From assembly GCA_965213545.1 (NCBI GenBank), contig CBDBZL010000001.1, forward strand, positions 434,001 through 498,000: a stretch of 64,000 nucleotides of DNA, written 5' to 3'. This DNA is from CBDBZL01 sp965213545 (GTDB taxonomy: Bacteria > Pseudomonadota > Alphaproteobacteria > Sphingomonadales > Sphingomonadaceae). The notes under the pieces are model-generated. The model made no database searches. It saw only the letters and a program-made list of their open reading frames with translations, and was not told the origin of the DNA. Shown in pieces: positions 44,899 to 54,045 of this stretch; positions within the stretch are counted from its first letter, which is position 1, and every line of letters begins with the position of its first letter. Position numbers and translations under genes: made by a program.

Positions 44899-46707
44899 AT
44901 GGAAACTTGTCCTTCGGTTCTGGGTGTCGCGCAATCATTGAGCGGCCGGCGGTGGCGCTGGCGCGGGGGAACGATCGCCAGCCTGGACAGCGCCGGTGCC
45001 ATGGCCGACGACATCGCCACCCAGCTCATTCTGGCGCGCGGGGTCGAGCGGGGCGAAGTTGCCCGGCACCGCGCGCCCACCTTGCGCGGCTTCCTTCCCG
45101 ACCCGTCCGATTTCGCCGACATGGACATAGCGGCCGAGCGCATCGCCAAGGCGGTGCTGGCACGCGAAAGCATCACCATCTTCGGCGATTACGATGTCGA
45201 CGGGGCAACCAGCGCGGCGCTGCTCATCCGCCTGCTGCGCATGCTGGGGCACGATGCGCGCGCCTATATTCCCGACCGCTTGCTCGAGGGGTACGGGCCC
45301 AGCGGCGAGGCGCTGGTGCGGCTGGGGGGGGAAGGCGCCAGCCTCATCGTGACGGTCGATTGCGGGGCGATGGCGCATGATGCTTTGGCGCAGGCGCATG
45401 CGGCGGGGATCGACGTGATCGTGGTCGACCATCACAAGTGCAGCGCCGAACTTCCCCGCGTCGTCGCCATGGTCAATCCCAACCGGCTGGACGAGGGCGA
45501 GACAGGGTTGGCGCATGGCCATCTGGCGGCGGTGGGTGTCGCCTTCCTGCTGGCGGTGGCGGTGGTGCGAACGTTGCGCGGGCGCGGGTTCTTTGCAGAG
45601 CGCCCCGAACCCGATCTGCTGGGTCTGCTCGATCTGGTGGCCCTGGGGACGGTTGCCGATGTCGCGGCGCTGCACGGCCTCAACCGCGCCTTCGTGTCGC
45701 AAGGGCTCAAGGTGATGGCGCGGCGCGGCAATCGTGGGCTGGCCGCGCTGATCGATGCCAGCCGCCTGGCCCGCACACCGCGCTCGTCCGACCTGGGCTT
45801 CGCGCTTGGTCCCCGGATCAATGCGGGCGGCCGGGTGGGCGAGGCGGGACTGGGCGTGCAGCTGCTCATTACCGAGAACGACGGTGAGGCGCAGGCCATC
45901 GCCGCACAGCTCTCGATCCTCAACGAGGATCGCCGCGCGATCGAGGCGGAGGTGCAAGAGGCGGCCGAAGCGCAGCTCGCATCGCAACAGGGCCGTGCGG
46001 TGAATGTGGTGGCGGGGCGCGGCTGGCATCCCGGAGTGATCGGCATCGTCGCCGGCCGGCTGAAGGAGAAGACCGGGCGACCGGCGATCGTCATCGCGCT
46101 TGAAGGCGCGAGCGGGGGCGCGGGTGGGAGCGGGGATACGGGGCAAGGCAAGGGATCGGGTCGCTCGATCACCGGGATCGATCTTGGCGCGGCGGTGATC
46201 GGCGCGCGCGAGGCGGGCCTGCTGGTGGCGGGCGGAGGTCATGCGATGGCCGCCGGGCTGACCATCGAAGCCTCGCGCGTCGAGGCCTTCGCCGATTGGC
46301 TCGATGCGTTGCTTGCACGCAAGGTCGAACAGGCGAGCGCGGGGCTGACCACGGTGATCGATCTGGCGCTGGCCCCGGGCGGGCTGACCCCGGCGCTGGT
46401 CGAGACGATGGAGGCGGCAGGTCCCTTCGGCGTGGGCTGGCCCGGGCCGCGCGTGGCGATCGGTCCGGCGCGGCTGGTCAAGGCCGATGTGGTCGGCACC
46501 GGCCATGTCCGGCTGATCGCCAGCGGGGCGGATGGCAGGTCGTTCAAGGCTATCGCCTTTCGCCAGGCCGACAGCGCGATGGGTCAGGCGCTGCTGCATG
46601 GCGCACGCGACCGGCGTCTATGGCTGGCGGGCCGGGCCATGCTCGATGACTGGGGCTCGCGGCCCGCCGCCGAGCTTCATCTCGAGGATGCCGCCTGGGC
46701 GGATTGA
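44899..46707 (+). CDS. recJ: Single-stranded-DNA-specific exonuclease RecJ
   Basis: A 602-residue DHH/DHHA1 exonuclease. Motifs are ESITIFGDYDVDGATSAALL, TVDCGAMAHDAL and DHHKCSAELP, then RAHGLAFLLGPRINAGG-like (FALGPRINAGGRVGEAG), and the C-terminal GGGHAMAAGL and GPARLVKADVVG. It degrades single-stranded DNA 5'-3' in recombination and mismatch repair. AGGAAC precedes the ATG. It is divergent from the AHH pair. Confidence 0.95.
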   Translation: METCPSVLGVAQSLSGRRWRWRGGTIASLDSAGAMADDIATQLILARGVERGEVARHRAPTLRGFLPDPSDFADMDIAAERIAKAVLARESITIFGDYDVDGATSAALLIRLLRMLGHDARAYIPDRLLEGYGPSGEALVRLGGEGASLIVTVDCGAMAHDALAQAHAAGIDVIVVDHHKCSAELPRVVAMVNPNRLDEGETGLAHGHLAAVGVAFLLAVAVVRTLRGRGFFAERPEPDLLGLLDLVALGTVADVAALHGLNRAFVSQGLKVMARRGNRGLAALIDASRLARTPRSSDLGFALGPRINAGGRVGEAGLGVQLLITENDGEAQAIAAQLSILNEDRRAIEAEVQEAAEAQLASQQGRAVNVVAGRGWHPGVIGIVAGRLKEKTGRPAIVIALEGASGGAGGSGDTGQGKGSGRSITGIDLGAAVIGAREAGLLVAGGGHAMAAGLTIEASRVEAFADWLDALLARKVEQASAGLTTVIDLALAPGGLTPALVETMEAAGPFGVGWPGPRVAIGPARLVKADVVGTGHVRLIASGADGRSFKAIAFRQADSAMGQALLHGARDRRLWLAGRAMLDDWGSRPAAELHLEDAAWAD

Positions 46708-46876
46708 CGGCCTTCAGGCAAATGGACATCGCGGGGCAGCGGTGTCGCAGAGGATCCCCCGATGCACGCAAAACCGGCTTCAACTCGGCGCTAGGCCGGA
46801 TGGGCGACGGCCCACCGCCGTCCCGGTCTTGACCGGCTCGCCTCACCCTCCTAAACGCGCGGCTCGCTCACACCCC

Positions 46877-46951
46877 GGCCCCTTCGTCTAGCGGTCAGGA
46901 CGCGGCCCTTTCACGGCTGAAACACGGGTTCGATTCCCGTAGGGGTCACCA
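46877..46951 (+). tRNA. tRNA-Glu (anticodon TTC)
   Basis: A 75-nt cloverleaf: acceptor GGCCCCT pairs with AGGGGTC, discriminator A and encoded CCA, T-arm with GGTTCGATTCC and anticodon loop CTTTCAC. Anticodon is TTC, reading GAA and GAG. Confidence 0.97.
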
Positions 46952-47010
46952 GTGTGGCGGATGGTGGAACTCGCGGGCCATGGCCGGCGCCACCGGCAAA
47001 TGCATGGTGC

Positions 47011-47085
47011 GGCCCCTTCGTCTAGCGGTCAGGACGCGGCCCTCTCACGGCTGAAACACGGGTTCGATTCCCGTAGGGGTCACCA
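47011..47085 (+). tRNA. tRNA-Glu (anticodon CTC)
   Basis: Identical to the upstream gene at 46877 except one base: the wobble position (34) is C, giving anticodon CTC that reads GAG only. Encoded CCA is present. Separated by 59 bp from the first copy. Confidence 0.95.
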
Positions 47086-47257
47086 GCAGAAGCTTCGCGA
47101 CCTTCCCTGATCGCGCGGCACCCTGACCCGTGCCTTCGAACATTCGTCGGGCGATCCTGCCTGATGCAACCTCGAACCGCCCCCCCAACCTGTGCCAACA
47201 ATCGGCGCAACCAATCGGCGCTGGCACAATGGGCATCGGGCGATGTAAGCGCGGGCC

Positions 47258-48508
47258 ATGGGCGAGCGGGGCATACCGGCAATCTCCTATGCGCTTGGCG
47301 GCGCGGCCAGCATCATTGTCGGCGTGGCGGGGGGCAACATCTGGCCGGCATTGCTGGTCGCCGGATCCTTTGTGCTCGCCTTCTGGCTGGTCCCGCGGCC
47401 CGAGCAGCGCACCCCCGCGCCCCCGCCCGCCCAGCCCGCCGCCGGGGGCGTGCAGCTGTCGCGCTCGGGAATGAGCGAGATCATCGAACATTCTGCGCTC
47501 CCGGTGCTGATGCTCGATGCCATGCGGATCATCGTTGCCAACGCCGCCGCGCGCGAGGCGATCGGTCCGCATGTCGTGGGGCAGGACGCGCGGCTGGCGC
47601 TGCGCCATCCGGTCGCGGTCGATCTGCTGTCGCGCCCGGGTGGCGGAACGGCGATGATCCAGGGGCTGACCGGGCCCAAGTCCTTCTGGCAGATCAGCCG
47701 CCAGCAGATCGACGAGCGCTATTGCCTGATCGAGCTGGTCGACCGCACGAGCGAGGCCGATGTCAGCCGCGCGCATACCGATTTCGTCGCCAATGCAAGC
47801 CATGAACTGCGCACCCCGCTGGCCTCGATCATCGGCTACATGGAGACGCTGGCGGAAGAGGGCACGGACATCGGTGCCGAGCGCCGGGCGCGGTTCTATG
47901 CCACGGTGCTGCGCGAGGCGCGGCGGCTGCAGACGCTGGTCGATGACCTGATGAGCCTGAGCCGTGTGGAGGCGGAGAAGCACGACCAGCCGCGCGACCG
48001 GGTGGAACTTGCGCAGCTCGTCCAGCTGGCCTCGCGCGACGGGGCGGGTCCCGAGCGGCTCGACCGGCTCGAGTTCGAGCTGCCCGACGAGTCGGTGAAT
48101 GTGCGCGGGGATCGCAAGCAATTGGAGCAATTGGTGCGCAATCTGGTCGACAATGCGCTCAAATATGGCCGGCCCGGCAGCCCGGTGACCATCACGCTTG
48201 CCGAAAGCCAGCGCGAGATGGCGTTGCTCACGGTGACCGATCGCGGCGAGGGGATCGAGCCCGAGCACCTGCCGCATCTCACCCGCCGCTTCTATCGCAC
48301 CGACCCGGGACGCAGCCGCGCCGCGGGGGGCACCGGGCTGGGCCTGGCCATCGTCAAGCATATCGTCGAACGCCATCGCGGCCGGCTGGATATCGACAGC
48401 ACGATGGGCGTGGGAACCCGCGTGCTGGTGCGCCTGCCGCTGGTCCCGCGCGAAGCCCCCGATGCGGCTGGCCCCGAGCGAGCCTCTCGGCATCTCGATG
48501 ACGCATGA
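47258..48508 (+). CDS. phoR: Phosphate-regulon sensor histidine kinase
   Basis: A 416-residue kinase. Two N-terminal transmembrane helices (residues ~10-46) and a PAS-like segment (~75-165) precede the HisKA domain with H182 in SHELRTPLASIIGYMETL. The HATPase domain has NLVDNALKYGRPG, DRGEGIEPEHL and GGTGLGLAIVKHI. It phosphorylates PhoB when phosphate is limiting. It heads the pst operon: pstS, pstC, pstA, pstB, phoU, phoB follow on the same strand. Confidence 0.94.
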   Translation: MGERGIPAISYALGGAASIIVGVAGGNIWPALLVAGSFVLAFWLVPRPEQRTPAPPPAQPAAGGVQLSRSGMSEIIEHSALPVLMLDAMRIIVANAAAREAIGPHVVGQDARLALRHPVAVDLLSRPGGGTAMIQGLTGPKSFWQISRQQIDERYCLIELVDRTSEADVSRAHTDFVANASHELRTPLASIIGYMETLAEEGTDIGAERRARFYATVLREARRLQTLVDDLMSLSRVEAEKHDQPRDRVELAQLVQLASRDGAGPERLDRLEFELPDESVNVRGDRKQLEQLVRNLVDNALKYGRPGSPVTITLAESQREMALLTVTDRGEGIEPEHLPHLTRRFYRTDPGRSRAAGGTGLGLAIVKHIVERHRGRLDIDSTMGVGTRVLVRLPLVPREAPDAAGPERASRHLDDA

Positions 48509-48541
48509 CCCGATGGCGCATGTGTCATAATGATGACGCAT
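48497..48541 (+). promoter_or_regulatory. Candidate pstS control region with repeated GATGACGCAT
   Basis: Three copies of GATG(A/G)CGCAT start at 48497, 48512 and 48532, the first overlapping the phoR stop. A TGTCAT (48523-48528) sits between copies 2 and 3 with CATAAT as a possible -10. The TGTCAT half is Pho-box-like but its second half is poor. Regulation by PhoB is expected from context, not proven by this site. Confidence 0.35.
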
Positions 48542-48684
48542 AGATGGACAACGGAAAACCCGCACCGCCGAGGCGAGAGAAGGCCGACGCGAGAGGGGCG
48601 CGGGCGCCGGCACACGGGGAACAAGCGCGGGGGCACTGCGCAGGACCGCCCGCCGCAAGCCCGGCCGAACAGGAGCATAGCTGA

Positions 48685-49740
48685 ATGAACGCCGCGTTTC
48701 CCATCCGCCTCGCCATGGCCGCGTGCGCTGCCCTTACCCTGTCGGGATGCGGCGGAGGGGGCGAAGGCACCCGCGACAATGTCTTCGCGGTCGGCTCGTC
48801 CACCGTCTTCCCATTCGCCAAGCTGGTCGCCGAGAGCTTCGCGCGCGATCATCCCGCCTATTCCTCGCCGATCATCGAGTCGACCGGCACGGGCGGGGGC
48901 ATCAACCTGTTTTGCTCGGGGCTGGGCGCCGGCACGCCCGATATCGTCAACGCCTCGCGCCGGATGAAGCCGCACGAGTTCGAAGATTGCCTGGCCAATG
49001 GCGTTGAACAGATAACCGAGATTCAGGTCGGGCTCGACGGCATCGCCTTTGCCACCACCAGGGGAGGCATCGATCTCGACCTGACACCGCAGATCGTCTA
49101 CGAGGCGCTCGCCGCCAGCCCTTATGGCGAGCCGCAGGACGCGCGCACTTGGGCCGATGTCGACCCCTCGCTGCCCGCCATTCCCATCCTGGTCTACGGA
49201 CCGCCCTCCACCTCCGGCACGCGCGACGCGCTTAACGAGCTGGTGCTGATCCCGGGCTGCGAACAGAACGCCGAGATGGCGGCGCTGAAGGAGAGCGACG
49301 AGGAGCGCTTCGATCAGCTGTGCACCGAGGTGCGCAACGATGGCGGCTATGTCAGCCAGGGCGAGCAGGACAACCTCATTGTCCAGAAGATCGAGGGCAA
49401 TCCCGACGCGGTGGGCATCTTCGGCTATTCCTATCTGGAAGAGAACCTCGATCGGCTCAAGGGTCTGGCGATGAACGGCCAGATGCCCACCTATGAGAAT
49501 ATCTCGGCCTTTCGTTATCCCGGCGCGCGGCCGCTCTACATCTATGTGAAGAAAGCACATCTTGGCGCGATCCAAGGGCTGGACGAGTTTGTCGGTCACT
49601 GGGCCGAGATGTGGGGGGAGAATGGCGACCTGGCGCAGATCGGGCTGATCGCCAATCCCGCCGATACAGCCGCACAGGCGCAGCGCGCGGTCGCCGAGTT
49701 TCCGGTCCTTACCGCAGCCGATCTCCAACCGCGCCGGTAA
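48685..49740 (+). CDS. pstS: Phosphate-binding lipoprotein of the Pst ABC transporter
   Basis: A 351-residue substrate-binding protein with a lipoprotein signal (LTLSGC, lipidated Cys 22). It carries the PstS/SphX landmarks VGSSTVFPFAKLVAESFA, ESTGTGGGINLFCSG and a PPSTSGTRDALNELVL stretch. It captures phosphate in the periplasm. It is followed 6 bp later by pstC. Confidence 0.94.
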   Translation: MNAAFPIRLAMAACAALTLSGCGGGGEGTRDNVFAVGSSTVFPFAKLVAESFARDHPAYSSPIIESTGTGGGINLFCSGLGAGTPDIVNASRRMKPHEFEDCLANGVEQITEIQVGLDGIAFATTRGGIDLDLTPQIVYEALAASPYGEPQDARTWADVDPSLPAIPILVYGPPSTSGTRDALNELVLIPGCEQNAEMAALKESDEERFDQLCTEVRNDGGYVSQGEQDNLIVQKIEGNPDAVGIFGYSYLEENLDRLKGLAMNGQMPTYENISAFRYPGARPLYIYVKKAHLGAIQGLDEFVGHWAEMWGENGDLAQIGLIANPADTAAQAQRAVAEFPVLTAADLQPRR

Positions 49741-49746
49741 GCGGCA

Positions 49747-51132
49747 ATGTCGCCGGTCGTCCTGCTGCTGCTGGCGCTCGGCCTCGGGCTGATCGGCTGG
49801 CTTGCCGGACGCGCGCGCGCCGAGGCTTTCCGCACCGCGCTGCCGACCAAGCGGATCGCCGCGCTGCCCGGCTATCATGGCTGGTATGTGGCCTTGTGGA
49901 TCATCGTCCCGGTTGCGCTGTTCGTGGCCTTGTGGGCTGCGCTGGCGCCCGAACTGGTCATCCGCTCGGTGCTGGCGAGCCCCGCTGCATCCGCGCTTCC
50001 CGAGTTCGGAATGCAGCGCCAGACCCTGCTTTCCGAAGCCCGCGCGGTGGCCACCGGGGATGCGCAGGCGGTGTTCAATCCCGCCGCCCAGGCGCTGGTC
50101 GAGCCGTTCCGCGCCGCGAGCGTGCGCTACGCCTGGATCGGCACCGCGCTGGCGCTGGTGATCGCGCTGGCCGCGGGGGCCAGCGCCTATCTGCGTGTGC
50201 GACCCGACTTGCGAGCCCGCACCCGGGTGGAATGGTTCGTGATGGTGGTGCTGCTGCTGGCCTCGCTCATCGCCATTCTCACCACGCTCGGCATCATGGT
50301 CAGCCTGGTGTTCGAGACCGCGCGCTTCTTCGGCATGATTTCGCCCATTGAGTTCCTCACCGGGACCAACTGGCGGCCCGACCCCATGTCCAGCCCCGAC
50401 AACCCCGATCCCACCCGCTACGGCGCTATTCCGCTGTTCTGGGGCACCATCTTCATCGGCGCCATCATCGCCATGATCGTGGCCATACCGCTGGGCCTGA
50501 TGAGCGCGATCTACCTGACCCAATATGCGCCGCCGCGTCTCAGGCGCTGGATCAAGCCCGCGCTCGAGGTGCTCGCGGGCGTGCCCACCGTGGTCTATGG
50601 CTATTTCGCCGCGCTGACCGTTGCCCCGCTCATCCGCGACCTGGCGCTGGGCGCGGGGGTGGACAACCCGTCAAGCGAAAGCGCACTGGCCGCCGGGCTG
50701 GTGATGGGGGTGATGATCATTCCGTTCGTCTCATCGATGGCCGACGATTCCATCGCCGCGGTACCCGGCGCGATGCGCGATGGCTCGCTGGCGATGGGCG
50801 CCACCGCCAGCGAGACCATTGCCCGCGTGATGATCCCCGCCGCGCTGCCGGGGATCGTCGCCGGAGTGATGCTGGCGATCAGCCGGGCGATCGGCGAGAC
50901 GATGATCGTGGTTATGGCGGCATCGACCGCGGCCAATCTCTCGGCCGACCCGCTCGATGCGATGACCACCGTCACCGTCCAGATCGTGGCGCTGCTTACC
51001 GGCGAGGGCAGCTTCGATCACCCGGCAACGCTGGCCGCCTTCGCGCTGGGCTTCGTGCTGTTCGTGGTGACGCTGGCGCTCAACTTCATTGCCCTCACCG
51101 TGGTCAAGAGGTTCCGCGAGGCCTATGAGTAG
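49747..51132 (+). CDS. pstC: Phosphate ABC transporter permease PstC (long form)
   Basis: A 461-residue permease. Its N-terminal ~160 residues hold three extra transmembrane helices and a periplasmic loop, before the canonical six-helix core. The core has PLGLMSAIYLTQYAP, the EAA-like loop around GATASETIARVMIPAALPGIVAGV, and AISRAIGETMIV. The extended N terminus is typical of alphaproteobacterial PstC. Its end overlaps pstA by 8 bp. Confidence 0.93.
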   Translation: MSPVVLLLLALGLGLIGWLAGRARAEAFRTALPTKRIAALPGYHGWYVALWIIVPVALFVALWAALAPELVIRSVLASPAASALPEFGMQRQTLLSEARAVATGDAQAVFNPAAQALVEPFRAASVRYAWIGTALALVIALAAGASAYLRVRPDLRARTRVEWFVMVVLLLASLIAILTTLGIMVSLVFETARFFGMISPIEFLTGTNWRPDPMSSPDNPDPTRYGAIPLFWGTIFIGAIIAMIVAIPLGLMSAIYLTQYAPPRLRRWIKPALEVLAGVPTVVYGYFAALTVAPLIRDLALGAGVDNPSSESALAAGLVMGVMIIPFVSSMADDSIAAVPGAMRDGSLAMGATASETIARVMIPAALPGIVAGVMLAISRAIGETMIVVMAASTAANLSADPLDAMTTVTVQIVALLTGEGSFDHPATLAAFALGFVLFVVTLALNFIALTVVKRFREAYE

Positions 51133-52417
51133 CGCCGAAATGCCCGCACCCGCCGCCGCCGCGCCCGCATCGGCCAAGCGCGCACCGACGCGCACCGACG
51201 CCTTCGCCAGGCGTCTGGACAAGCGCTACCGGGCGGAGAGACGCTTTCGCGCACTCGGCCTTGGCGCGGTCATCTTCTCGGTCACCGTGCTGGTGATCCT
51301 GCTCACCACGATGACGCTGAACGGCTTCGGCGGCTTTCAGCGCGTGGTGGCCAAGGTGGAAGTGGACCTGTCAGGCGCCGCGCTCAGTCTGCCCCCGGTG
51401 GTGGGGGACGACAGCGAGGCGGTGGCCGCGCTCGGGCGCCAGGGTCTGCCCGAGATCGTCGCCTTCGCCGCCGAGGATACCTTGGGCGAGGAAGCGGCCG
51501 GCCAGATCGGTTCGGAGGGCTGGCGCATCGTCGCGCAGGAGTTGGTCGATCAACCCGAACTGCTGACCACCGGCGGCAGTTTCGCGCTGCCCGTCAGCGA
51601 CCGGCTGGCCGCTGCCTATGCCGGTGACGGGGCGGCCGAACTGCGCCCGCTGGCGGACCGCCTGAGCGAGGCGGGCATCCTGTACGACACGTTCGACCCC
51701 GGTTTCCTGACCCGCTCGGATGCGACCGACCCGCAGATGGTCGGCATCTGGGCGGCGCTCAAGGGCTCCATCCTGACGATGATCGTCACCCTCTCGCTCG
51801 CCTTCCCCATCGGCGTGCTGGCGGCGCTCTATCTGGAGGAATATGCGCCGCGCAACCGGCTGACCGACATCATCGAGGTGTCGATCAACAACCTGGCGGC
51901 GGTGCCCTCGATCATCTTCGGCCTGCTGGGCCTGGCGGTGTTCCTGGCGCTGTTCCCCAACCTGCGTTCGGCGCCCATCATCGGGGGAATGACGCTGGCG
52001 CTGATGACCATGCCCGTCATTGTCATCGCCGGGCGCAACGCCATCGCCGCGGTGCCGCCCTCGATCCGCGACGGGGCGCTGGCGGTGGGGGCCAGCCCGG
52101 TGCAGGTGGTGTTCCATCACGTGCTTCCGCTGGCGCTGCCCGGCATTCTCACCGGCACCATTATCGGCATGTCGCGCGCGCTGGGGGAAACCGCACCGCT
52201 GCTGCTGATCGGCATGCGCGCATTCGTCGCCACGCCGCCCGACGGCTTCACCGATCCCGCCACCGTGCTGCCGGTCCAGATCTTCCTGTGGTCGGACGAG
52301 ATCGACCGCGGCTTCGTCGAGCGCACCAGCGCGGCCATTATCGTGCTATTGGCCGTGCTCTTGCTAATGAACGGTCTGGCGATCTATCTGCGCAACAAGT
52401 TCGAGAAAAGATGGTGA
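51125..52417 (+). CDS. pstA: Phosphate ABC transporter permease PstA
   Basis: A 430-residue permease from the ATG at 51125, inside the end of pstC. A long N-terminal extension (~1-210, DUF3333-like) precedes the core: LYLEEYAPRNRLTDIIEVSINNLAAVPSI, VGASPVQVVFHHVLPLALPGILTG and SRALGETAPLLLIG. With PstC and PstB it forms the high-affinity phosphate importer. Its stop overlaps pstB by 7 bp. Confidence 0.93.
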   Translation: MSSAEMPAPAAAAPASAKRAPTRTDAFARRLDKRYRAERRFRALGLGAVIFSVTVLVILLTTMTLNGFGGFQRVVAKVEVDLSGAALSLPPVVGDDSEAVAALGRQGLPEIVAFAAEDTLGEEAAGQIGSEGWRIVAQELVDQPELLTTGGSFALPVSDRLAAAYAGDGAAELRPLADRLSEAGILYDTFDPGFLTRSDATDPQMVGIWAALKGSILTMIVTLSLAFPIGVLAALYLEEYAPRNRLTDIIEVSINNLAAVPSIIFGLLGLAVFLALFPNLRSAPIIGGMTLALMTMPVIVIAGRNAIAAVPPSIRDGALAVGASPVQVVFHHVLPLALPGILTGTIIGMSRALGETAPLLLIGMRAFVATPPDGFTDPATVLPVQIFLWSDEIDRGFVERTSAAIIVLLAVLLLMNGLAIYLRNKFEKRW

Positions 52418-53247
52418 CCGAGCACGCAATCGAAAATCCCATGGCGCATCAGGCGCAGGCGACCGCGCATCTGGAGGTGACGCCCGACACCCCGGCCAAG
52501 ATGCGCGCGCGCGACATTTCGGTCTATTACGGGACCAAAAAGGCGATCGACGAGGTCTCGATCGACATTCATACCGAGCATGTCACCGCCTTCATCGGGC
52601 CGTCGGGCTGCGGCAAGTCCACGTTCCTGCGCGCCTTCAACCGGATGAACGACACCATCGCCTCGGCCCGGGTGGAGGGGTGCATCGAGCTCGATGGCGA
52701 AGATATCCACCATTCGAACATGGATGTCGTCCAGCTGCGCGCACGGGTGGGGATGGTGTTTCAAAAGCCCAACCCGTTCCCCAAGTCGGTCTACGAGAAC
52801 GTGGCTTACGGCCCCAAGATTCACGGGTTAGCGAGCGGCAAGGCCGAGCTCGACGCGGTGGTGGAGGAAAGCTTGCGGCGCGCAGGCCTGTGGGACGAGG
52901 TGAAGGACCGGCTGGAGGATTCGGGCACCGCGCTCTCAGGCGGGCAGCAACAGCGGCTGTGCATCGCCCGGGCCATCGCGGTCGATCCCGAGGTCATCCT
53001 GATGGACGAGCCGTGTTCCGCGCTCGACCCCATCGCCACCGCCAAGATCGAAGAGCTGATCGACGGGCTGCGTGGCACCTATGCCATCGTCATCGTCACC
53101 CATTCCATGCAGCAGGCCGCGCGCGTGTCGCAGCGCACCGCGTTCTTTCACCTGGGCAAGCTGGTGGAATATGGCGAGACCTCGCAGATCTTCACCACTC
53201 CGCGCGAGGAGCGGACGAAGGACTACATCACCGGCCGCTACGGTTGA
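52411..53247 (+). CDS. pstB: Phosphate import ATP-binding protein
   Basis: A 278-residue ABC ATPase with Walker A GPSGCGKSTFLRAFNRMND, signature LSGGQQQRLCIARAI and Walker B VILMDEPCSALDP. The PstB-type hallmarks are YENVAYGPKIHG and IVIVTHSMQQAARVSQRTAFF. The stop overlaps the phoU ATG by one base. Confidence 0.96.
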   Translation: MVTEHAIENPMAHQAQATAHLEVTPDTPAKMRARDISVYYGTKKAIDEVSIDIHTEHVTAFIGPSGCGKSTFLRAFNRMNDTIASARVEGCIELDGEDIHHSNMDVVQLRARVGMVFQKPNPFPKSVYENVAYGPKIHGLASGKAELDAVVEESLRRAGLWDEVKDRLEDSGTALSGGQQQRLCIARAIAVDPEVILMDEPCSALDPIATAKIEELIDGLRGTYAIVIVTHSMQQAARVSQRTAFFHLGKLVEYGETSQIFTTPREERTKDYITGRYG

Positions 53248-53915
53248 TGGTCGCGCATACGGTCAAGGCGTTCGACGAGGACATCACCCGGCTTCGCGGC
53301 CTGATCGCCGAGATGGGCGGGCTGGCCGAGCTGGCGGTCAACGAGGCGCTCGAGGCGCTGGTCACCGGCGATGAAGAGTTCGGCATGCGGATCGTCCTGC
53401 GCGACAAGAAGCTCGACGCGCTGGAAACCGAGGTGGACGCCATGGCGGTGCGCATGCTGGCCCTGCGCGCACCCATGGCGGACGACCTGCGCGAGATCAT
53501 CGCCGCGCTCAAGATCAGCGGCATCATCGAGCGGATCGGCGATTATGCCAAGAATATCGCCAAGCGGGTCGGCCGGATCGAGGGGCGCTCGCGGTTCGAG
53601 CCGCTCACCCTGCTTCCGGCGATGGGCGAGCTGGCCGGCGAGATGGTCCACGACGTGCTCACCGCCTATGCCGCGCGCGATCCGTTCATGGCCCGCGAGG
53701 TGATCGAGCGCGACGCCAAGGTGGACGCGTTCTACGACAGCGTGTTCCGCAACCTGGTCAGCCACATGGTGGAGAACCCGGCGACCATCTCCAGCGCCGC
53801 GCAGCTGCTGTTCGTGGCCCGCAACCTGGAGCGCATCGGCGATCATGCCACCAATGTCGCCGAGATGGTCCACTTCGCCGCGACGGGTGCCTATCCCACC
53901 GATATCGAGCGATAG
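53247..53915 (+). CDS. phoU: Phosphate transport regulator PhoU
   Basis: A 222-residue all-helical protein with the two PhoU repeats. The metal/contacts pattern is seen in KISGIIERIGDYAKNIAKRV and its second copy LLFVARNLERIGDHATNVAEMV. It represses PhoR-PhoB signalling when Pst is active. It follows pstB with translational coupling. Confidence 0.95.
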   Translation: MVAHTVKAFDEDITRLRGLIAEMGGLAELAVNEALEALVTGDEEFGMRIVLRDKKLDALETEVDAMAVRMLALRAPMADDLREIIAALKISGIIERIGDYAKNIAKRVGRIEGRSRFEPLTLLPAMGELAGEMVHDVLTAYAARDPFMAREVIERDAKVDAFYDSVFRNLVSHMVENPATISSAAQLLFVARNLERIGDHATNVAEMVHFAATGAYPTDIER

Positions 53916-53971
53916 GGTTCGCGTCGCCTTGCGCGCGCGCCGGGACAGCCGCCGAACGCGCTGCAACAAAA

Positions 53972-53989
53972 GCGTCGCAAAGATGTCAT
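53972..53989 (+). promoter_or_regulatory. Candidate Pho box upstream of phoB
   Basis: GCGTCGC (53972-53978) and ATGTCAT (53983-53989) are 11 bp apart, the spacing of PhoB half-sites (consensus CTGTCAT). The second half is nearly perfect, the first matches only at GTC. It stands 56 bp before the phoB start in a 130-bp gap, so phoB may have its own PhoB-controlled promoter. Confidence 0.4.
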
Positions 53990-54045
53990 AAGGCAGACCG
54001 GTCGCGCAGCCCTCTTGCTGTCGCCAAGCCACGGGGGCTTATTCG

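Noticed and set aside
47045..48658. Long minus-strand open frame through the tRNA-Glu genes and phoR, ending in a peptide like GIEPVFQP
   Set aside because: It is antisense to phoR with strong HisKA/HATPase motifs. The familiar tail is the reverse translation of the tRNA gene and is a known annotation artefact.
48292..50523. Very long minus-strand open frame opposite pstS/pstC
   Set aside because: It lies antisense to well-supported genes, is His/Gln/Arg-rich and lacks any domain; it is a high-GC shadow.
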